A DNA stretch of 64,000 nucleotides from an uncultured Chlamydia sp. Lineage in GTDB: Bacteria > Chlamydiota > Chlamydiia > Chlamydiales > Simkaniaceae. How positions within the stretch are numbered: position 1 is the stretch's first letter; every line of letters starts with the position of its first letter. Below the pieces are notes generated by a model, which saw only the letters and a program-made list of their open reading frames with translations, was not told where the DNA came from and made no database searches. Position numbers and translations under genes: made by a program. The stretch covers positions 310,001 to 374,000 of the forward strand of contig CAMGYI010000002.1 of the NCBI GenBank assembly GCA_946127115.1. The letters are read 5' to 3'. Below are positions 27,800-37,750 of this stretch, piece after piece.

Positions 27800-28275
27800 C
27801 TATCTATTCAGATAACCCCTAATGGCACCACCTAAAAAGTGTTGTTTAATAAGTGCTATTTTGGCAGTGATAGAGTCTTGATTATCATAAGAAACTCATC
27901 GGTTTCCTCCAGTTATTGTGAGCATATGGAGTTTCTGAAGCCTTGTTAAAACCACCAATGATCCACCTTAAAGGTTGAATTTGTGCTCGAAGCTCCTTAA
28001 AGTTTTGGTAATCATCGGCGGTTCCTCCATGCTTGTCGGAAACAGGGTATTCCCAGTCAAAAGCAACCCCATCAAAATGGTTTGTTTTAGCATAGTCACA
28101 AAAGGGAGTCGATGAATGCCTTGCGGTGATCAGGATCTCCAACCATTTGGTTAAAGAACTGATAAGTATACCTACCTCCATACTGATCGTTTTCGGGATT
28201 GTAGAAATTCCATTCACCAATAGAAAGGAGCATCTCTAAATTAGGGTTTTCTTGGCAACATTTAGAAGTTTTATA
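27800..28275 (-). pseudogene. GH18 chitinase, 3' remnant with frameshifts
   Basis: Three frames add up to a glycoside hydrolase 18 protein: NPNLEMLLSIGEWNF then FNQMVGDPDHRKAFIDS; after a frameshift near 28112, FCDYAKTNHFDGVAFDWEYP with the catalytic Asp-Glu pair (family DG.D.DWEYP); after a jump near 27890, SYDNQDSITAKIALIKQH and LGGAI, the usual C-terminal strand. The N-terminal third is missing, cut right after the dnaJ stop. The segment between the acid-base Glu and the last strand is shortened. A dead gene; the parent probably cut chitin. Confidence 0.8.
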
Positions 28276-28282
28276 AGGGGGG

Positions 28283-29458
28283 TTAAAAAAAAACCTTCAG
28301 CTTGTCGAGAAATGAGTTGCATTCCGGGGAATTCGATTCTTTTTCAGTTTCTTGGAACTGCTCGAGCATCGTCTTTTGCTTAGACGATAAGTTGACAGGA
28401 GTTTCCACCTGGACTTGAATAAGGAGATCGCCTTTTCCATGTCCGTGGACATTCTTCATTCCTTCCCCTTTAACGCGGAGAATCTTTCCAGTCTGAGCCC
28501 CTGAGGGAATGGTAACTCTCACTGGTTTTTTTGAAAGAAGACGTGGAAGGTCTTTTTTACATCCAAGAGCCGCTTCGGTTAGGCTGATTGGAAGTCTAAG
28601 AGTGACGTCATCTCCATCACGCGTAAAAATGTTATGAGGTTTCACTTTGATATAGACGTACAAATCTCCAGGAGGGCCACCCCCTTCACCTATATCTCCA
28701 TAACCAGTCATCTTTAGGCGCATGCCGTCGTCGATTCCGGCAGGAATCGGCACTTTCACCCGTTGTTTTTTCTTCACTTTTCCCGCACCATGACATTCGG
28801 AGCAGGGGACAGTAATCATTTTTCCCGATCCATGGCAATGAGGGCAAGAACTTGACATACTGAAAAATCCGCGAGATTGGTGGAGGTGTCCTGATCCATG
28901 ACATGTAGTGCAAGTCTTTATATCTTGAGGAGAGCGTGCACCATTTCCGTTGCAGCTGCTACACTCTATATTTGTAGTAATAACAATTTCTTTTTCGATT
29001 CCCTTGGCGGAATCTTCAAAGCTGATGGAAAGTTGAGCTTTTTTGCTTACGCCTTGACGAGCATATTCTTGCCCATCACCAAATTCTTGACCAAAGAAGG
29101 AATCAAAGATTGTATCTCCGCCTCCCGGGCTAGTTCCTGGGCCACCACCACCACCGAAGGCACCCATGAAGGTGCGGAGAGCTTCTTCCATTGAAGAAAA
29201 ACCAGCCGCGCCACCAGTGCTGCCCATCCCACCAGCCCCTTTAAGGGCATCGGAACCGTACTGATCGTATACCTGCCGCTTCTTTTTGTCGCTCAGGACC
29301 TCATAGGATTCGGAGACTTCCTTGAATTTCTTCTCGGCATCAGGATTGTCAGCGTTTTTATCGGGATGATACCTAAGCGCGAGCTTACGGTAAGCTTTCT
29401 TGATTTCTTCTTGAGTGGCTCCGCGAGGAAGACCTAGAACTTCATAATAATCCGTCAT
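28283..29458 (-). CDS. dnaJ: Chaperone DnaJ
   Basis: The Hsp40 partner of DnaK. 391 residues: J domain with HPD (RYHPDKN, about 33), a Gly-rich stretch (about 75-125), four CxxCxGxG zinc motifs ([32 protein letters not shown], about 155-220), and the C-terminal substrate-binding domains. Order with rpsU and tsaB as in Chlamydia. No CIRCE element seen upstream. Confidence 0.97.
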   Translation of the reverse strand: MTDYYEVLGLPRGATQEEIKKAYRKLALRYHPDKNADNPDAEKKFKEVSESYEVLSDKKKRQVYDQYGSDALKGAGGMGSTGGAAGFSSMEEALRTFMGAFGGGGGPGTSPGGGDTIFDSFFGQEFGDGQEYARQGVSKKAQLSISFEDSAKGIEKEIVITTNIECSSCNGNGARSPQDIKTCTTCHGSGHLHQSRGFFSMSSSCPHCHGSGKMITVPCSECHGAGKVKKKQRVKVPIPAGIDDGMRLKMTGYGDIGEGGGPPGDLYVYIKVKPHNIFTRDGDDVTLRLPISLTEAALGCKKDLPRLLSKKPVRVTIPSGAQTGKILRVKGEGMKNVHGHGKGDLLIQVQVETPVNLSSKQKTMLEQFQETEKESNSPECNSFLDKLKVFF

Positions 29459-29499
29459 ACGCGCCTAAGCATACAGTTAGCAATCGAAAAACTCAAGTG

Positions 29500-29685
29500 C
29501 TAACGTCCTTTTTTCATTTTGTACTTTAGAGCTGCCTTAGATTTCGCCCGTTTTCTGACTGAAGGTTTGTCGTAAAAGCGGTGCGCTTTTGCGGCTTTCA
29601 TAATCCCCTCTTTATCAAGCTTTTTCTTGAGTGCTCGTAGGGCTTTGTCGATCGACTCTCCAGTACGAACCTTAACATTCGGCAT
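29500..29685 (-). CDS. rpsU: 30S ribosomal protein bS21
   Basis: 61 basic residues, starting [20 protein letters not shown], as in bS21, needed for initiation on the 30S subunit. Located 41 nt upstream of dnaJ; likely one transcript. Confidence 0.96.
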   Translation of the reverse strand: MPNVKVRTGESIDKALRALKKKLDKEGIMKAAKAHRFYDKPSVRKRAKSKAALKYKMKKGR

Positions 29686-29795
29686 AAAAAGATCACATCC
29701 TAGTGCTTTAAAAAGTTTATTTATAGTTTTCTATTCAGAGCTAACGAATTCTTGAATTCGAGCCATCCCAGCCATTCTACGCGATAAACTCCTTA

Positions 29796-30362
29796 TTATT
29801 CAACCCCTGAATGAGTATTAGAGGGGTTTTTGATTTTTTTAGGTTCAAGATCTAGAAAGTATGAAACTATAACTTCTGCATGGTTTGAGGGGGGGGCTTG
29901 ACGAAACTTTTCTAGAAGGTACTGCTTTAGGAAGGGAATATTAAGGATAGAGCAGATAGAACCTTCGGCTACAAGTCTTGGAGAATCAAATGTTGCCGCT
30001 CTCCCAAACTTTTTTCCATCCAAGGCATAGAACCCTCGAGATTTGGCGTCACCATATAGGGTGAATGGGCCGTTGTCACTTGGGGTGAAGATCTTGAGAC
30101 TGCAGAAGGGGAGAAGGGTAATCCCTTTTGAAAAGGATAAGGCTTTAGCTGCCATGACTCCAACGCGAGTACCTGTGAAGGAGCCAGGACCGGTCCCAAT
30201 AGCGATGAAGGCAATGGAGGTGTTTTTAAGGAGTTTTTCGATTGCAGGAAGGAGGGTTTGTGATTGTTTGAGAGGCGGAAGGTGTTCAATGATTAGGTTG
30301 TCCTCCTTTGATAAGGCGGCAAAGCTTTGGGGACTACTGGTATCGATAATCAGGAAGTTCAT
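29796..30362 (-). CDS. tsaB: tRNA threonylcarbamoyladenosine protein TsaB
   Basis: Scaffold partner of TsaD for t6A37 tRNA modification. 188 residues with the ASKHA fold start FLIIDTSSPQSFAAL, the phosphate loop-like GTGPGSFTGTRVGV (about 57-70) and LLPFCSL. A little shorter than E. coli TsaB (231), with a reduced C-terminus. It lies at the head of the dnaJ group and is divergent from lon. Confidence 0.9.
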   Translation of the reverse strand: MNFLIIDTSSPQSFAALSKEDNLIIEHLPPLKQSQTLLPAIEKLLKNTSIAFIAIGTGPGSFTGTRVGVMAAKALSFSKGITLLPFCSLKIFTPSDNGPFTLYGDAKSRGFYALDGKKFGRAATFDSPRLVAEGSICSILNIPFLKQYLLEKFRQAPPSNHAEVIVSYFLDLEPKKIKNPSNTHSGVE

Positions 30363-30427
30363 GTGGACATAATAACATGGATTGTGTTTATTCTGGATAG
30401 GGCATTACATAAAAATTAGCAGTTTAT

Positions 30428-30456
30428 TTGCGTATTTTTTGGGTGAGTGTTACACT
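30428..30456 (+). promoter_or_regulatory. Sigma70-type promoter of the lon operon
   Basis: TTGCGT, 17 bases, TACACT. Transcription would start near 30463, about 30 nt before the TTG start of lon. Confidence 0.5.
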
Positions 30457-30492
30457 CTTCTCAAGAATAATTTAGTTTGAAGGGGTTACCTT

Positions 30493-32985
30493 TTGGTTGA
30501 TCAAAACAATGATTCACAGGATGAGGTGTCTGAAGATGAGCATTTTGATCTTAAAGAATCTCTTCTGGACAGTGATTTAGAGAAAATTATTGGAACGGAC
30601 AAGAAGTCTCAGGACGAGCCTGATCTCCCCGATGAGCTCTTCATTCTTCCTTTGACCAGACGTCCCTTCTTCCCCGGGATGGCGGCTCCCCTTGTCATCG
30701 AGCCAGGCCCTTTTTACGAAGTATTGAAGCTTGTTGCTAAGTCTTCTCATAAAATGTTAGCACTTTTTCTGACTAAAAAAGAGGAAGAAAACATCTATGA
30801 CATGGGATTTGATGGTCTATGTGAAGTAGGAGTGATGGCGACGATTCTCCGCATTGTTCCTCTTGAGCAAGGAGGGGCACAAGTCGTCCTTAATATGGAA
30901 AAGCGAATCAAGATCAAAAAGCAAGTCATCAAATCAAAGTACCTCCGCGCTAAGATTCACTACCATGATGACGCAATCACTCAACAGCAATCAAAGATCA
31001 TTAAAGCCTACTCAATTAGTATCATTACCACGATTAAAGAACTCTTAAAGCTCAATCCTCTCTTTAAAGAGGAGCTCCAGATCTTCCTTGGTCACTCTGA
31101 TTTTACTGAGCCGGGAAAACTTGCTGATTTTGCAGTTGCTCTCACCACAGCAGGACGAGAAGAGCTTCAAGATATTCTTCAAACCTTTGATGTTCAAGAA
31201 CGGATCGATAAAACACTCGTTCTCCTGAAGAAAGAGCTCGACCTTAGCAAATTGCAGAGCAGTATCAACCAGAAGATCGAGGCGACTATCTCCAAAACGC
31301 AGAGGGAGTTCTTTTTGCGTGAGCAACTCAAGACAATTAAGAAAGAGCTCGGACTTGAGAAAGATGACAAAACGTGTGATATCGAGAAGTTTCAAGAGCG
31401 CCTTAAGGACAAAACTGTTCCTGAAGATGTCCAAAAAGTCATTGATGAAGAAATTGAAAAACTCAGTGTTCTCGAAGTACAATCTGCCGAATATGCCGTT
31501 TCACGCAATTATCTTGACTGGCTCACCATTGTTCCATGGGGGGCCTTTAGCAAAGAGAACCATAGTCTTGGTAAAGCTGAAAAAATCCTTGAGGAGGATC
31601 ACTATGGGCTCAAGGATATCAAAGAACGTATTATTGAATTTGTTGGGGTAGGCAAGCTCACTTCGGGTGTAAAAGGAAGCATTATTTGTCTTGTTGGTCC
31701 TCCGGGGGTTGGTAAAACAAGCATTGGGAAAAGTGTTGCTCGAGCTCTTAATCGTGAGTTTTACCGCTTCTCCGTTGGAGGGATGCGGGATGAGGCTGAA
31801 ATCAAAGGGCATCGCCGAACCTATATCGGAGCGATGCCTGGGAAAATGATTCAAGCTTTAAAATCATCTCAAAAGATGAACCCAGTCATTATGCTTGATG
31901 AAGTGGACAAAATGGGGATGAGTTATCAAGGTGATCCAGCCTCCGCCCTCTTAGAGGTTCTTGATCCCGAGCAAAACAAAGACTTCCTTGATCATTATCT
32001 CGATGTTAGGACAGATTTATCTAACGTCTTATTTATTGTGACAGCAAACGTCCTTGATACAATTCCTAGTCCTCTTAAGGATCGAATGGATATTCTCCGT
32101 TTATCAGGGTATATTAAAGAAGAAAAACTTCAAATTGCCAAGAAATATCTCGTTCCACGTAACCGAAAAAATTCGGGGCTTAAAGCAAGTCAGGTAAAGT
32201 TTACAACCGGTGCGATTAAGGAAATTATTGAAGGCTATGCTCGCGAGGCTGGGGTTCGAGGACTCGAGAACAATATCAAGAAAGTTCTTCGGAAAGTTGC
32301 TGTGGAAATTGTCCAATCTGAGGAGAGTAAGAAACGTCGAAAAATCAATTCAGTAACGATTTCAGAAAAAAATCTTGAGAAGTATTTAGGGAAACCAATC
32401 TTCACAACCGATCGCTATTATGATAAGACTCCAATTGGAGTGTGCACTGGTCTTGCATGGACAGCAATGGGAGGAGCAACTCTCTATGTAGAGGCTGCGA
32501 AAGTATCTGCTGAAAAGACTCAAATGAAGTTGACCGGGCAAGCCGGTGATGTGATGAAGGAATCTGCGCAGATTGCTTGGAGTTATGCGAGTAGCGAGCT
32601 CAAACGATATGCTCCAAAACATACGTTTTTTGAGAAGCAAGAAGTTCACATCCATATTCCTGAAGGAGCTACCCCAAAAGATGGCCCTTCTGCGGGAGTA
32701 ACAATGGTGACAGCAATTCTGTCCCTTCTCATGAAAACTTCTGTTGCAAAAGATCTTGGAATGACGGGGGAATTGACGCTTACGGGGAAGATCCTTCCGA
32801 TTGGCGGACTTAAGGAAAAGCTTATTGCTGCAAAAAGATCAAAACTTAAAACCCTTATCTTTCCAAAAGAGAATAAACGAGACTATGATGAGCTTCCCGA
32901 CTACTTGAAGAAGGGAATAAAGGTCCACTTTATCAGCACCTATGATGAAATTTTTAAAGTGGCGTTTCCAGGGAGAAAAACGTGA
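30493..32985 (+). CDS. lon: ATP-dependent protease Lon
   Basis: It degrades damaged and regulatory proteins. 830 residues: an acidic N-terminal extension (about 1-45), substrate-binding LON domain (about 48-250), coiled coil, AAA+ domain with Walker A GPPGVGKTS (about 401) and Walker B VIMLDEVDK, and the protease domain with the Ser/Lys dyad S733 (KDGPSAGVTM) and K776 (GGLKEKLIAAK). The start is a TTG with AAGGGG about 9 nt upstream; no ATG occurs nearby. Its stop overlaps the GTG of the next gene, so lon leads a coupled four-gene operon. Confidence 0.97.
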   Translation: MVDQNNDSQDEVSEDEHFDLKESLLDSDLEKIIGTDKKSQDEPDLPDELFILPLTRRPFFPGMAAPLVIEPGPFYEVLKLVAKSSHKMLALFLTKKEEENIYDMGFDGLCEVGVMATILRIVPLEQGGAQVVLNMEKRIKIKKQVIKSKYLRAKIHYHDDAITQQQSKIIKAYSISIITTIKELLKLNPLFKEELQIFLGHSDFTEPGKLADFAVALTTAGREELQDILQTFDVQERIDKTLVLLKKELDLSKLQSSINQKIEATISKTQREFFLREQLKTIKKELGLEKDDKTCDIEKFQERLKDKTVPEDVQKVIDEEIEKLSVLEVQSAEYAVSRNYLDWLTIVPWGAFSKENHSLGKAEKILEEDHYGLKDIKERIIEFVGVGKLTSGVKGSIICLVGPPGVGKTSIGKSVARALNREFYRFSVGGMRDEAEIKGHRRTYIGAMPGKMIQALKSSQKMNPVIMLDEVDKMGMSYQGDPASALLEVLDPEQNKDFLDHYLDVRTDLSNVLFIVTANVLDTIPSPLKDRMDILRLSGYIKEEKLQIAKKYLVPRNRKNSGLKASQVKFTTGAIKEIIEGYAREAGVRGLENNIKKVLRKVAVEIVQSEESKKRRKINSVTISEKNLEKYLGKPIFTTDRYYDKTPIGVCTGLAWTAMGGATLYVEAAKVSAEKTQMKLTGQAGDVMKESAQIAWSYASSELKRYAPKHTFFEKQEVHIHIPEGATPKDGPSAGVTMVTAILSLLMKTSVAKDLGMTGELTLTGKILPIGGLKEKLIAAKRSKLKTLIFPKENKRDYDELPDYLKKGIKVHFISTYDEIFKVAFPGRKT

Positions 32986-33470
32986 CCTCTCCTTGGAAAG
33001 AAGAAAAGTATATCTCTCCAGAAGCATTGGAAGAAAAAGTTTTGCAGCTTCGGAAAGAAGGAAAAATGATCGCAACTCTTAATGGTTCTTTTGACCTTCT
33101 TCATGCCGGCCATTTGAAGATAATTCATGAAGCGTCTGAGCAAGCAGACATTCTTTTAATGGCGTTGAATTCCGACAGTTCGATTCAAGAATATAAGAGT
33201 CCGTTCCGCCCGATTATTCCGCTGGAAAATCGTTTAGAGATGGTCGCTGCTCTTCAGTTTGTCGACTACGTCACTTACTTTAATGAAACCGATCCGATTG
33301 CCTTTCTTGAAATGGTCAAACCCGATGTTCATATCAATGGAGCAGAGTATGGGGATAAGTGTGTTGAAGCCAAGGTGGTAAAAAAGTATGGAGGAAGGAT
33401 TCATATCGTACAGCTTGCCTCAGGATTTTCAACCTCTCACCTTATTAAGAAAATCAAATCATGCGTTTAA
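32982..33470 (+). CDS. Nucleotidyltransferase, HldE C-terminal (ADP-heptose synthase) type
   Basis: 162 residues of the cytidylyltransferase-like superfamily: GSFDLLHAGHLKII (HxGH, about 35-48), NSDSSIQEYK, RPIIPLENRLEMVAALQFVDYV, and the C-terminal ISTSHLI-type motif (GFSTSHLIKKI). This matches the adenylyltransferase half of HldE/HldC, which makes ADP-heptose for the LPS core; gmhA at 62913-63527 would supply an earlier step. A glycerol-phosphate or FAD-type transferase is less likely. GTG start overlaps the lon stop. Confidence 0.85.
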   Translation: MTSPWKEEKYISPEALEEKVLQLRKEGKMIATLNGSFDLLHAGHLKIIHEASEQADILLMALNSDSSIQEYKSPFRPIIPLENRLEMVAALQFVDYVTYFNETDPIAFLEMVKPDVHINGAEYGDKCVEAKVVKKYGGRIHIVQLASGFSTSHLIKKIKSCV

Positions 33471-34543
33471 TCGGAACAGTTCAAGGGGAAAAAGAAGCTT
33501 ATAAATTCCATTCCTTCTTAATTCAAGAAGAGATTGAATGCAGCTGTAACCCGGATTCATCAGAGGAAAACCTCTATGAGTTTTGGATATCTCATGAAGA
33601 TCAAATTGATACAGCAATCCATTGGCTTGGAGAGTTTCGCAAAAACCCTAACGATCCTCGATTTGAAACCAAGACTCACCCTATAGATACTGAGGGCGTG
33701 GCGAAAGAGTTTGATGAAAAAGAACCGATTCAAATAAAAGCGATTCGTATGCGCAATCGTATGCGTTCTCAACTACCACTGACTCGTTTCATTGTTCTCC
33801 TTTGTGTCCTCCTTTATATTTGGAATGGGTATCAAATGGCAGACATTGCCAAAACCGATAAAAATCCCAAAGAGTATACACTCTCCCCTCTTATGATAGA
33901 CCTCTCTTATGATATGCCGATGGCAGAAAGCCGAAAAGAGCTCAGTCGCGACCTTTTTGCAGAGGATAGAATGGGAAGCTCCGCTGTTTGGAATGGGATT
34001 TACGGTGTCGTCTTAGAATGGCCTGCATCCAAAGGTGAGCTCGATGCTCCGCTGTTTGAACAGATCAAGCGTGGACAAATCTGGCGCCTTTTTACACCTG
34101 TGCTGCTTCATGGGAACTTTCTCCACATCCTTTTTAATATGCTTTGGCTCTGGATGCTTGGGCGACAGGTTGAAGAGCGGACAAAGAAATGGCAATATAT
34201 TGCGCTTACATTGATCATTGGAGTTGTTTCGAATACTTTACAGTATTTGATGAGCGGCCCTCTTTTTATTGGATATTCAGGAATTGTATGCGGTCTTGCG
34301 GGATTCATTTGGATGCGGCAGCGGCATGCACCTTGGGAGGGATATCCCTTGCAAAAAAGGACATTGGTTTTCTTAGGTGTGTTTATTGTCGCAATGATGG
34401 GACTTCAGCTTGCTTCTTTCTTTCTCATCCGCTTTCAGATCAATGAATTTTCGATGAACATTGCCAATACAGCCCATATTAGTGGAGCGCTTACTGGCAT
34501 TGTGCTTGGGAAAATCCCCGTATTTTCCAAGGGGGGAAGATGA
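33461..34543 (+). CDS. glpG: Rhomboid-family intramembrane serine protease
   Basis: It cuts transmembrane helices inside the inner membrane. 360 residues. A small cytosolic N-terminal domain resembling that of E. coli GlpG (about 1-75) is followed by six or seven membrane segments. The catalytic Ser is S273 in [11 protein letters not shown], the His H339 in [11 protein letters not shown], and the oxyanion motif [14 protein letters not shown] is present. A periplasmic loop of about 90 residues lies between TM1 and TM2, longer than usual. It overlaps its neighbours by 10 and 4 nt. Confidence 0.93.
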   Translation: MRLIGTVQGEKEAYKFHSFLIQEEIECSCNPDSSEENLYEFWISHEDQIDTAIHWLGEFRKNPNDPRFETKTHPIDTEGVAKEFDEKEPIQIKAIRMRNRMRSQLPLTRFIVLLCVLLYIWNGYQMADIAKTDKNPKEYTLSPLMIDLSYDMPMAESRKELSRDLFAEDRMGSSAVWNGIYGVVLEWPASKGELDAPLFEQIKRGQIWRLFTPVLLHGNFLHILFNMLWLWMLGRQVEERTKKWQYIALTLIIGVVSNTLQYLMSGPLFIGYSGIVCGLAGFIWMRQRHAPWEGYPLQKRTLVFLGVFIVAMMGLQLASFFLIRFQINEFSMNIANTAHISGALTGIVLGKIPVFSKGGR

Positions 34544-35457
34544 GTGTCCGAGATCTGATCATTTTAGGATGTTCCTCGCAACAACCAACCAGGTTGCGCA
34601 ACCATGGTGCCTATCTACTTAGATGGAATCAGGAAGGACTTCTGTTCGATCCCGGAGAAGGAACTCAAAGGCAGTTTATCTTTGCTGACATTGCGCCACC
34701 AACGGTTACACGCATTTTCGTCAGCCATTTCCATGGGGATCATTGTTTGGGGCTTGGCTCTATGCTAATGAGGCTCAACCTTGACCGTATAAACCACCCC
34801 ATTCATTGCTACTATCCGGCAAGCGGGAAGGTCTACTTCGATCGTCTCCGTTATGGCACGATCTATCACGATCACATTCAAGTAATTGAGCATCCAATTT
34901 TTAAAGAAGGGATTGTTCACCAAGATGAAACCTTTAGTATCGAGGCCAAATTTCTAAATCACGGCGTTGATAACTTGGGATGGCGTATTCAAGAAGCTGA
35001 CACCACTAAATTTGATAAAAAAAAGCTCTCTTCTCGTGGTATTACAGGAACTCTTGTTCGTAAACTCCAAGAAAAAAAGCAAATCACTGTCGATGGAAAA
35101 ACGATCAAGCTTAAAGATGTCAGTTGGGTTCGCAAAGGGGACATTTTTTCTTGTGTGATTGATACAAAGCACTGCCAAAATGCAATAGACCTTGCAAAGG
35201 GAGCAAAACTTTTGCTTTGTGAAAGCACCTATCTAGAAGAGCATCGAGATTTAGCAAAAAATCACAATCATATGACCGCAAAACAAGCGGCATTTATTGC
35301 CAAAGAAGCTGGGGTGCAAAAGCTGATTCTCACACATTTTTCTGCTCGCTATCGAGATCTATTTCCTTTTGCAGAGGAAGCAAGCAAAATTTTTCCTAAT
35401 GTTGACACTGCTGATGACTTTAAAAGATTTGAATTTCCTTTAAGAGACTGTAGTTGA
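34540..35457 (+). CDS. rnz: Ribonuclease Z
   Basis: A metallo-beta-lactamase-fold enzyme that makes tRNA 3' ends. 305 residues, full length: GCSSQQPT start, [10 protein letters not shown], the zinc motif [10 protein letters not shown] (about 61-70), the flexible arm region, CESTYLEEH and the final His in [10 protein letters not shown]. Overlaps the rhomboid stop (ATGA). Confidence 0.95.
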   Translation: MSVRDLIILGCSSQQPTRLRNHGAYLLRWNQEGLLFDPGEGTQRQFIFADIAPPTVTRIFVSHFHGDHCLGLGSMLMRLNLDRINHPIHCYYPASGKVYFDRLRYGTIYHDHIQVIEHPIFKEGIVHQDETFSIEAKFLNHGVDNLGWRIQEADTTKFDKKKLSSRGITGTLVRKLQEKKQITVDGKTIKLKDVSWVRKGDIFSCVIDTKHCQNAIDLAKGAKLLLCESTYLEEHRDLAKNHNHMTAKQAAFIAKEAGVQKLILTHFSARYRDLFPFAEEASKIFPNVDTADDFKRFEFPLRDCS

Positions 35458-35690
35458 ATTGCATTTATTCATCTTTTTGGAGAGACCTAGGCTGCACTAG
35501 AATTTGTCATATTTTTTCATCAGCGTACTCCTTTTCTGGAAATTTTTCAACTTTCTAAGGGCAATCCCCAAGGCTAACGCATTAAAATTTCTTTTCCAAA
35601 ATTCCAGCGAGATAGGCTTCTGAATAGGAGGCTCTGCGCTTCCTTCTTTTAGGGCTGGCTCATCACCATTTTTTTCTGGATCCGGCTCTT

Positions 35691-35784
35691 TTAATCTTCG
35701 TTAAACATTGCATCCAGGACCCAATGTAAGCTGTTCCCTATCGACCAATGAGATCGGATTGCTTTTGCGACTTCTCTAGCACTT
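35691..35784 (-). pseudogene. ISAs1-family transposase fragment
   Basis: A frame reads [20 protein letters not shown], then VLDAMFNED and a stop; the family has HWGIEN.LHWVLDV.FNED with the catalytic Glu. Beyond the stop, shifted frames keep SRIQKK and KNGDEPAL (about 35640-35690), so decay continues. Only this short part of the catalytic domain survives. Confidence 0.7.
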
Positions 35785-35789
35785 ACCTT

Positions 35790-35870
35790 ATGACAAATGA
35801 TCAGAAAATCATAAACAATAAACTGGGGCTACTAAACCTAGCTAAGACACTAGGAAATGTTGTCATGGCG
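35790..35870 (+). pseudogene. IS481-family transposase N-terminal fragment
   Basis: [20 protein letters not shown] followed by LGN, as in the N-terminus of IS481-type transposases. It then breaks off. A second copy of the same segment is at 58503-58570. Confidence 0.65.
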
Positions 35871-35919
35871 AGCACCCACCACCAGGAGAATCCTGGTGAG
35901 ATTTGGGTACTCCGAAAAA

Positions 35920-35952
35920 TAAAAACGCTCAAACGCCGTTGGTTTGAGCCCC
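35920..35952 (-). terminator. Terminator overlapping the end of yajC
   Basis: GCTCAAACC-AACGGC-GTTTGAGC then GTTTTTATTTTT on the minus strand. The stem includes the last five codons and the stop of yajC. Confidence 0.75.
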
Positions 35953-36315
35953 AGCAGCATCAACTTGAACTTCGCTTCCAGGTTTAACGTCAGAAATTGC
36001 CGCTTTCATTACCTCGATCTTTGCGCCATCAACCATTTTTAGAATCACCGTCTCTTGCTCAGTGCGAACAAGCGTTCCAACGATTCCCATTGCTGTCACA
36101 CGATCACCTTTCTTCATGCCTTCACGCTGCTGTTGCATCTTCTTACGTCTTTTTTGCTCTGGACGCCAAAGAATCATGTAAAAGAAAACAAGAGCGATTC
36201 CAATCATCATTAGGGTTTGCCACATGCTTTGTTGACGTGCTGCTGGCGCAGCTTCTTCAGCAAAAAGGGTTGCCGAAGCGGCCAATGGAGCGAGAAGATA
36301 TAAAGCTTTTTTCAT
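35929..36315 (-). CDS. yajC: Sec translocase accessory subunit YajC
   Basis: 128 residues: an N-terminal hydrophobic segment that looks like a cleavable signal (MKKALYLLAPLAASATLFA), a second membrane helix (about 33-50, TLMMIGIALVFFYMIL), then the conserved RPEQKRRKKMQ and GDRVTAMGIVGTLV. It partners with SecDF. Last gene of a minus-strand group with rlmD and hctA, as in Chlamydia. Confidence 0.93.
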   Translation of the reverse strand: MKKALYLLAPLAASATLFAEEAAPAARQQSMWQTLMMIGIALVFFYMILWRPEQKRRKKMQQQREGMKKGDRVTAMGIVGTLVRTEQETVILKMVDGAKIEVMKAAISDVKPGSEVQVDAAGAQTNGV

Positions 36316-36363
36316 GAGAGTCCCTCGTTAAAAAATTTTCAAATTTCCCCAATTGTATACTAT

Positions 36364-37704
36364 TTAGGCTTTTTCGAGGAGAGCAATCGTCTCTAAGTGA
36401 ACTGTATGGGGAAACTGGTCGACCCCTTGCACCATTTTTAAGATATATCCCTCCTCTAAAAGGGCGATCAAATTTTCATTTTGTGTTTTGGGATTGCATG
36501 AAATGTATAAAATTTTTTTAGGAGCAAGACGTATCAAGTGTTTAAGAGCTATTCGATTGAGACCACAGCGGGGAGGATCGATAATTGCAAGGTCTGGAGC
36601 ATTAGGAACAAATGACAACCGCTCTCCAACATCACCCTTACAAATCGTAATATTCTCCACCCCATTTGCTTTAATATTCACTTCTGCATCGCATACCGCA
36701 TAAGGACTCAGCTCGATTCCTAAGACCTTTTTAACATAAGGAGCAAAGATAATCCCAAGTGTCGCAGTGCCGCAATATAGGTCAAATACCGTATCCCTTG
36801 CTTGAGGCGCCGCAATGTCTAGTGCTCGTGAGTAGAGCTTTTCTGCCTGCCGAGGATTCGGCTGAAAGAATGAATCGGGACTAATCTTAAATGTTAAATT
36901 TCTTCCCTGCACGTGAAGAGTTTCCTCTATCTGTTCAGGTCCCCCAAGGTGCATCTCATAAAACTCTGTGGGTGTCCCTTTAGCAATCCGCTGGATGCGG
37001 AGGAATAGGCTGGGGTTTGAAATCACCTTCCGCACCACTGCCTTAAAAGCGAGAATTTCCTTACCCGGAATGCAGTACTCGGGATTCCCAGAGATTGTTA
37101 GAAAAACCATTCTCCCGTCATTTCCTTCCCTGAGGGTCAAGGTGCGCAGCGTTCCAGTATCTGAGTACATATGGTAGGCCTTAAGTGAGCTTTCTTTCCA
37201 CCACTGCCGAACAGCGCCAAGAACCTCTATAAACCATGGGCTTGTTAGATGGCATTCCTCCAGATTAAGCACCCGCCCCTTGCTCCTCACAATCATCAAG
37301 CCAAGAAACTTCTCACCATTCTTATCCTGCGAAAAAGAAAACTCCATTTTATTCCGATATTCCCAAGGATTATTACAAGGAATGATCGGCATTGGTTCGA
37401 TCGGGAAAAGAGTTTTTAACATCTCTTGTTTCATCTTAAGCTGCGCTTCATACTTTTTTTGTTGCCATGTACAACCGCCACACTGCCCCACATGTTTGCA
37501 TCTAGGGGCGACCCTTTCAGGTGAAGGGTTCAAGACATTTAAAAGTGTTGTTGAATAGATCTTTTTCTTTTTCTTTCCCAGCTCAATTTCAACTGTATCA
37601 CCAATCACAGAGCCTACAACTTCTGCTTGGCTTGATCTATCTGGAAGAGGGGCAAGGCCATGACCTCTTTTTGAATATTTTTGAATATTTAATTGAAACT
37701 CCAT
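36364..37704 (-). CDS. rlmD: 23S rRNA (uracil-5-)-methyltransferase, TrmA/RlmD family
   Basis: 446 residues. A TRAM-like N-terminus, a 4Fe-4S cluster site (CKHVGQCGGCTWQ, plus an upstream Cys), the SAM-binding domain (FDLYCGTATLGI, GIELSPYAVCDAEVN), the DPPRCGLN loop and the catalytic Cys in YISCNPKTQ. RlmD (U1939 of 23S) is the likeliest; RlmC/TrmA are alternatives. Chlamydia has it in the same place (CT742). Confidence 0.9.
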   Translation of the reverse strand: MEFQLNIQKYSKRGHGLAPLPDRSSQAEVVGSVIGDTVEIELGKKKKKIYSTTLLNVLNPSPERVAPRCKHVGQCGGCTWQQKKYEAQLKMKQEMLKTLFPIEPMPIIPCNNPWEYRNKMEFSFSQDKNGEKFLGLMIVRSKGRVLNLEECHLTSPWFIEVLGAVRQWWKESSLKAYHMYSDTGTLRTLTLREGNDGRMVFLTISGNPEYCIPGKEILAFKAVVRKVISNPSLFLRIQRIAKGTPTEFYEMHLGGPEQIEETLHVQGRNLTFKISPDSFFQPNPRQAEKLYSRALDIAAPQARDTVFDLYCGTATLGIIFAPYVKKVLGIELSPYAVCDAEVNIKANGVENITICKGDVGERLSFVPNAPDLAIIDPPRCGLNRIALKHLIRLAPKKILYISCNPKTQNENLIALLEEGYILKMVQGVDQFPHTVHLETIALLEKA

Positions 37705-37750
37705 GACTCCTCCATTTCAAGAGGAATCATAAAGATCTAGAATAGAAGTG

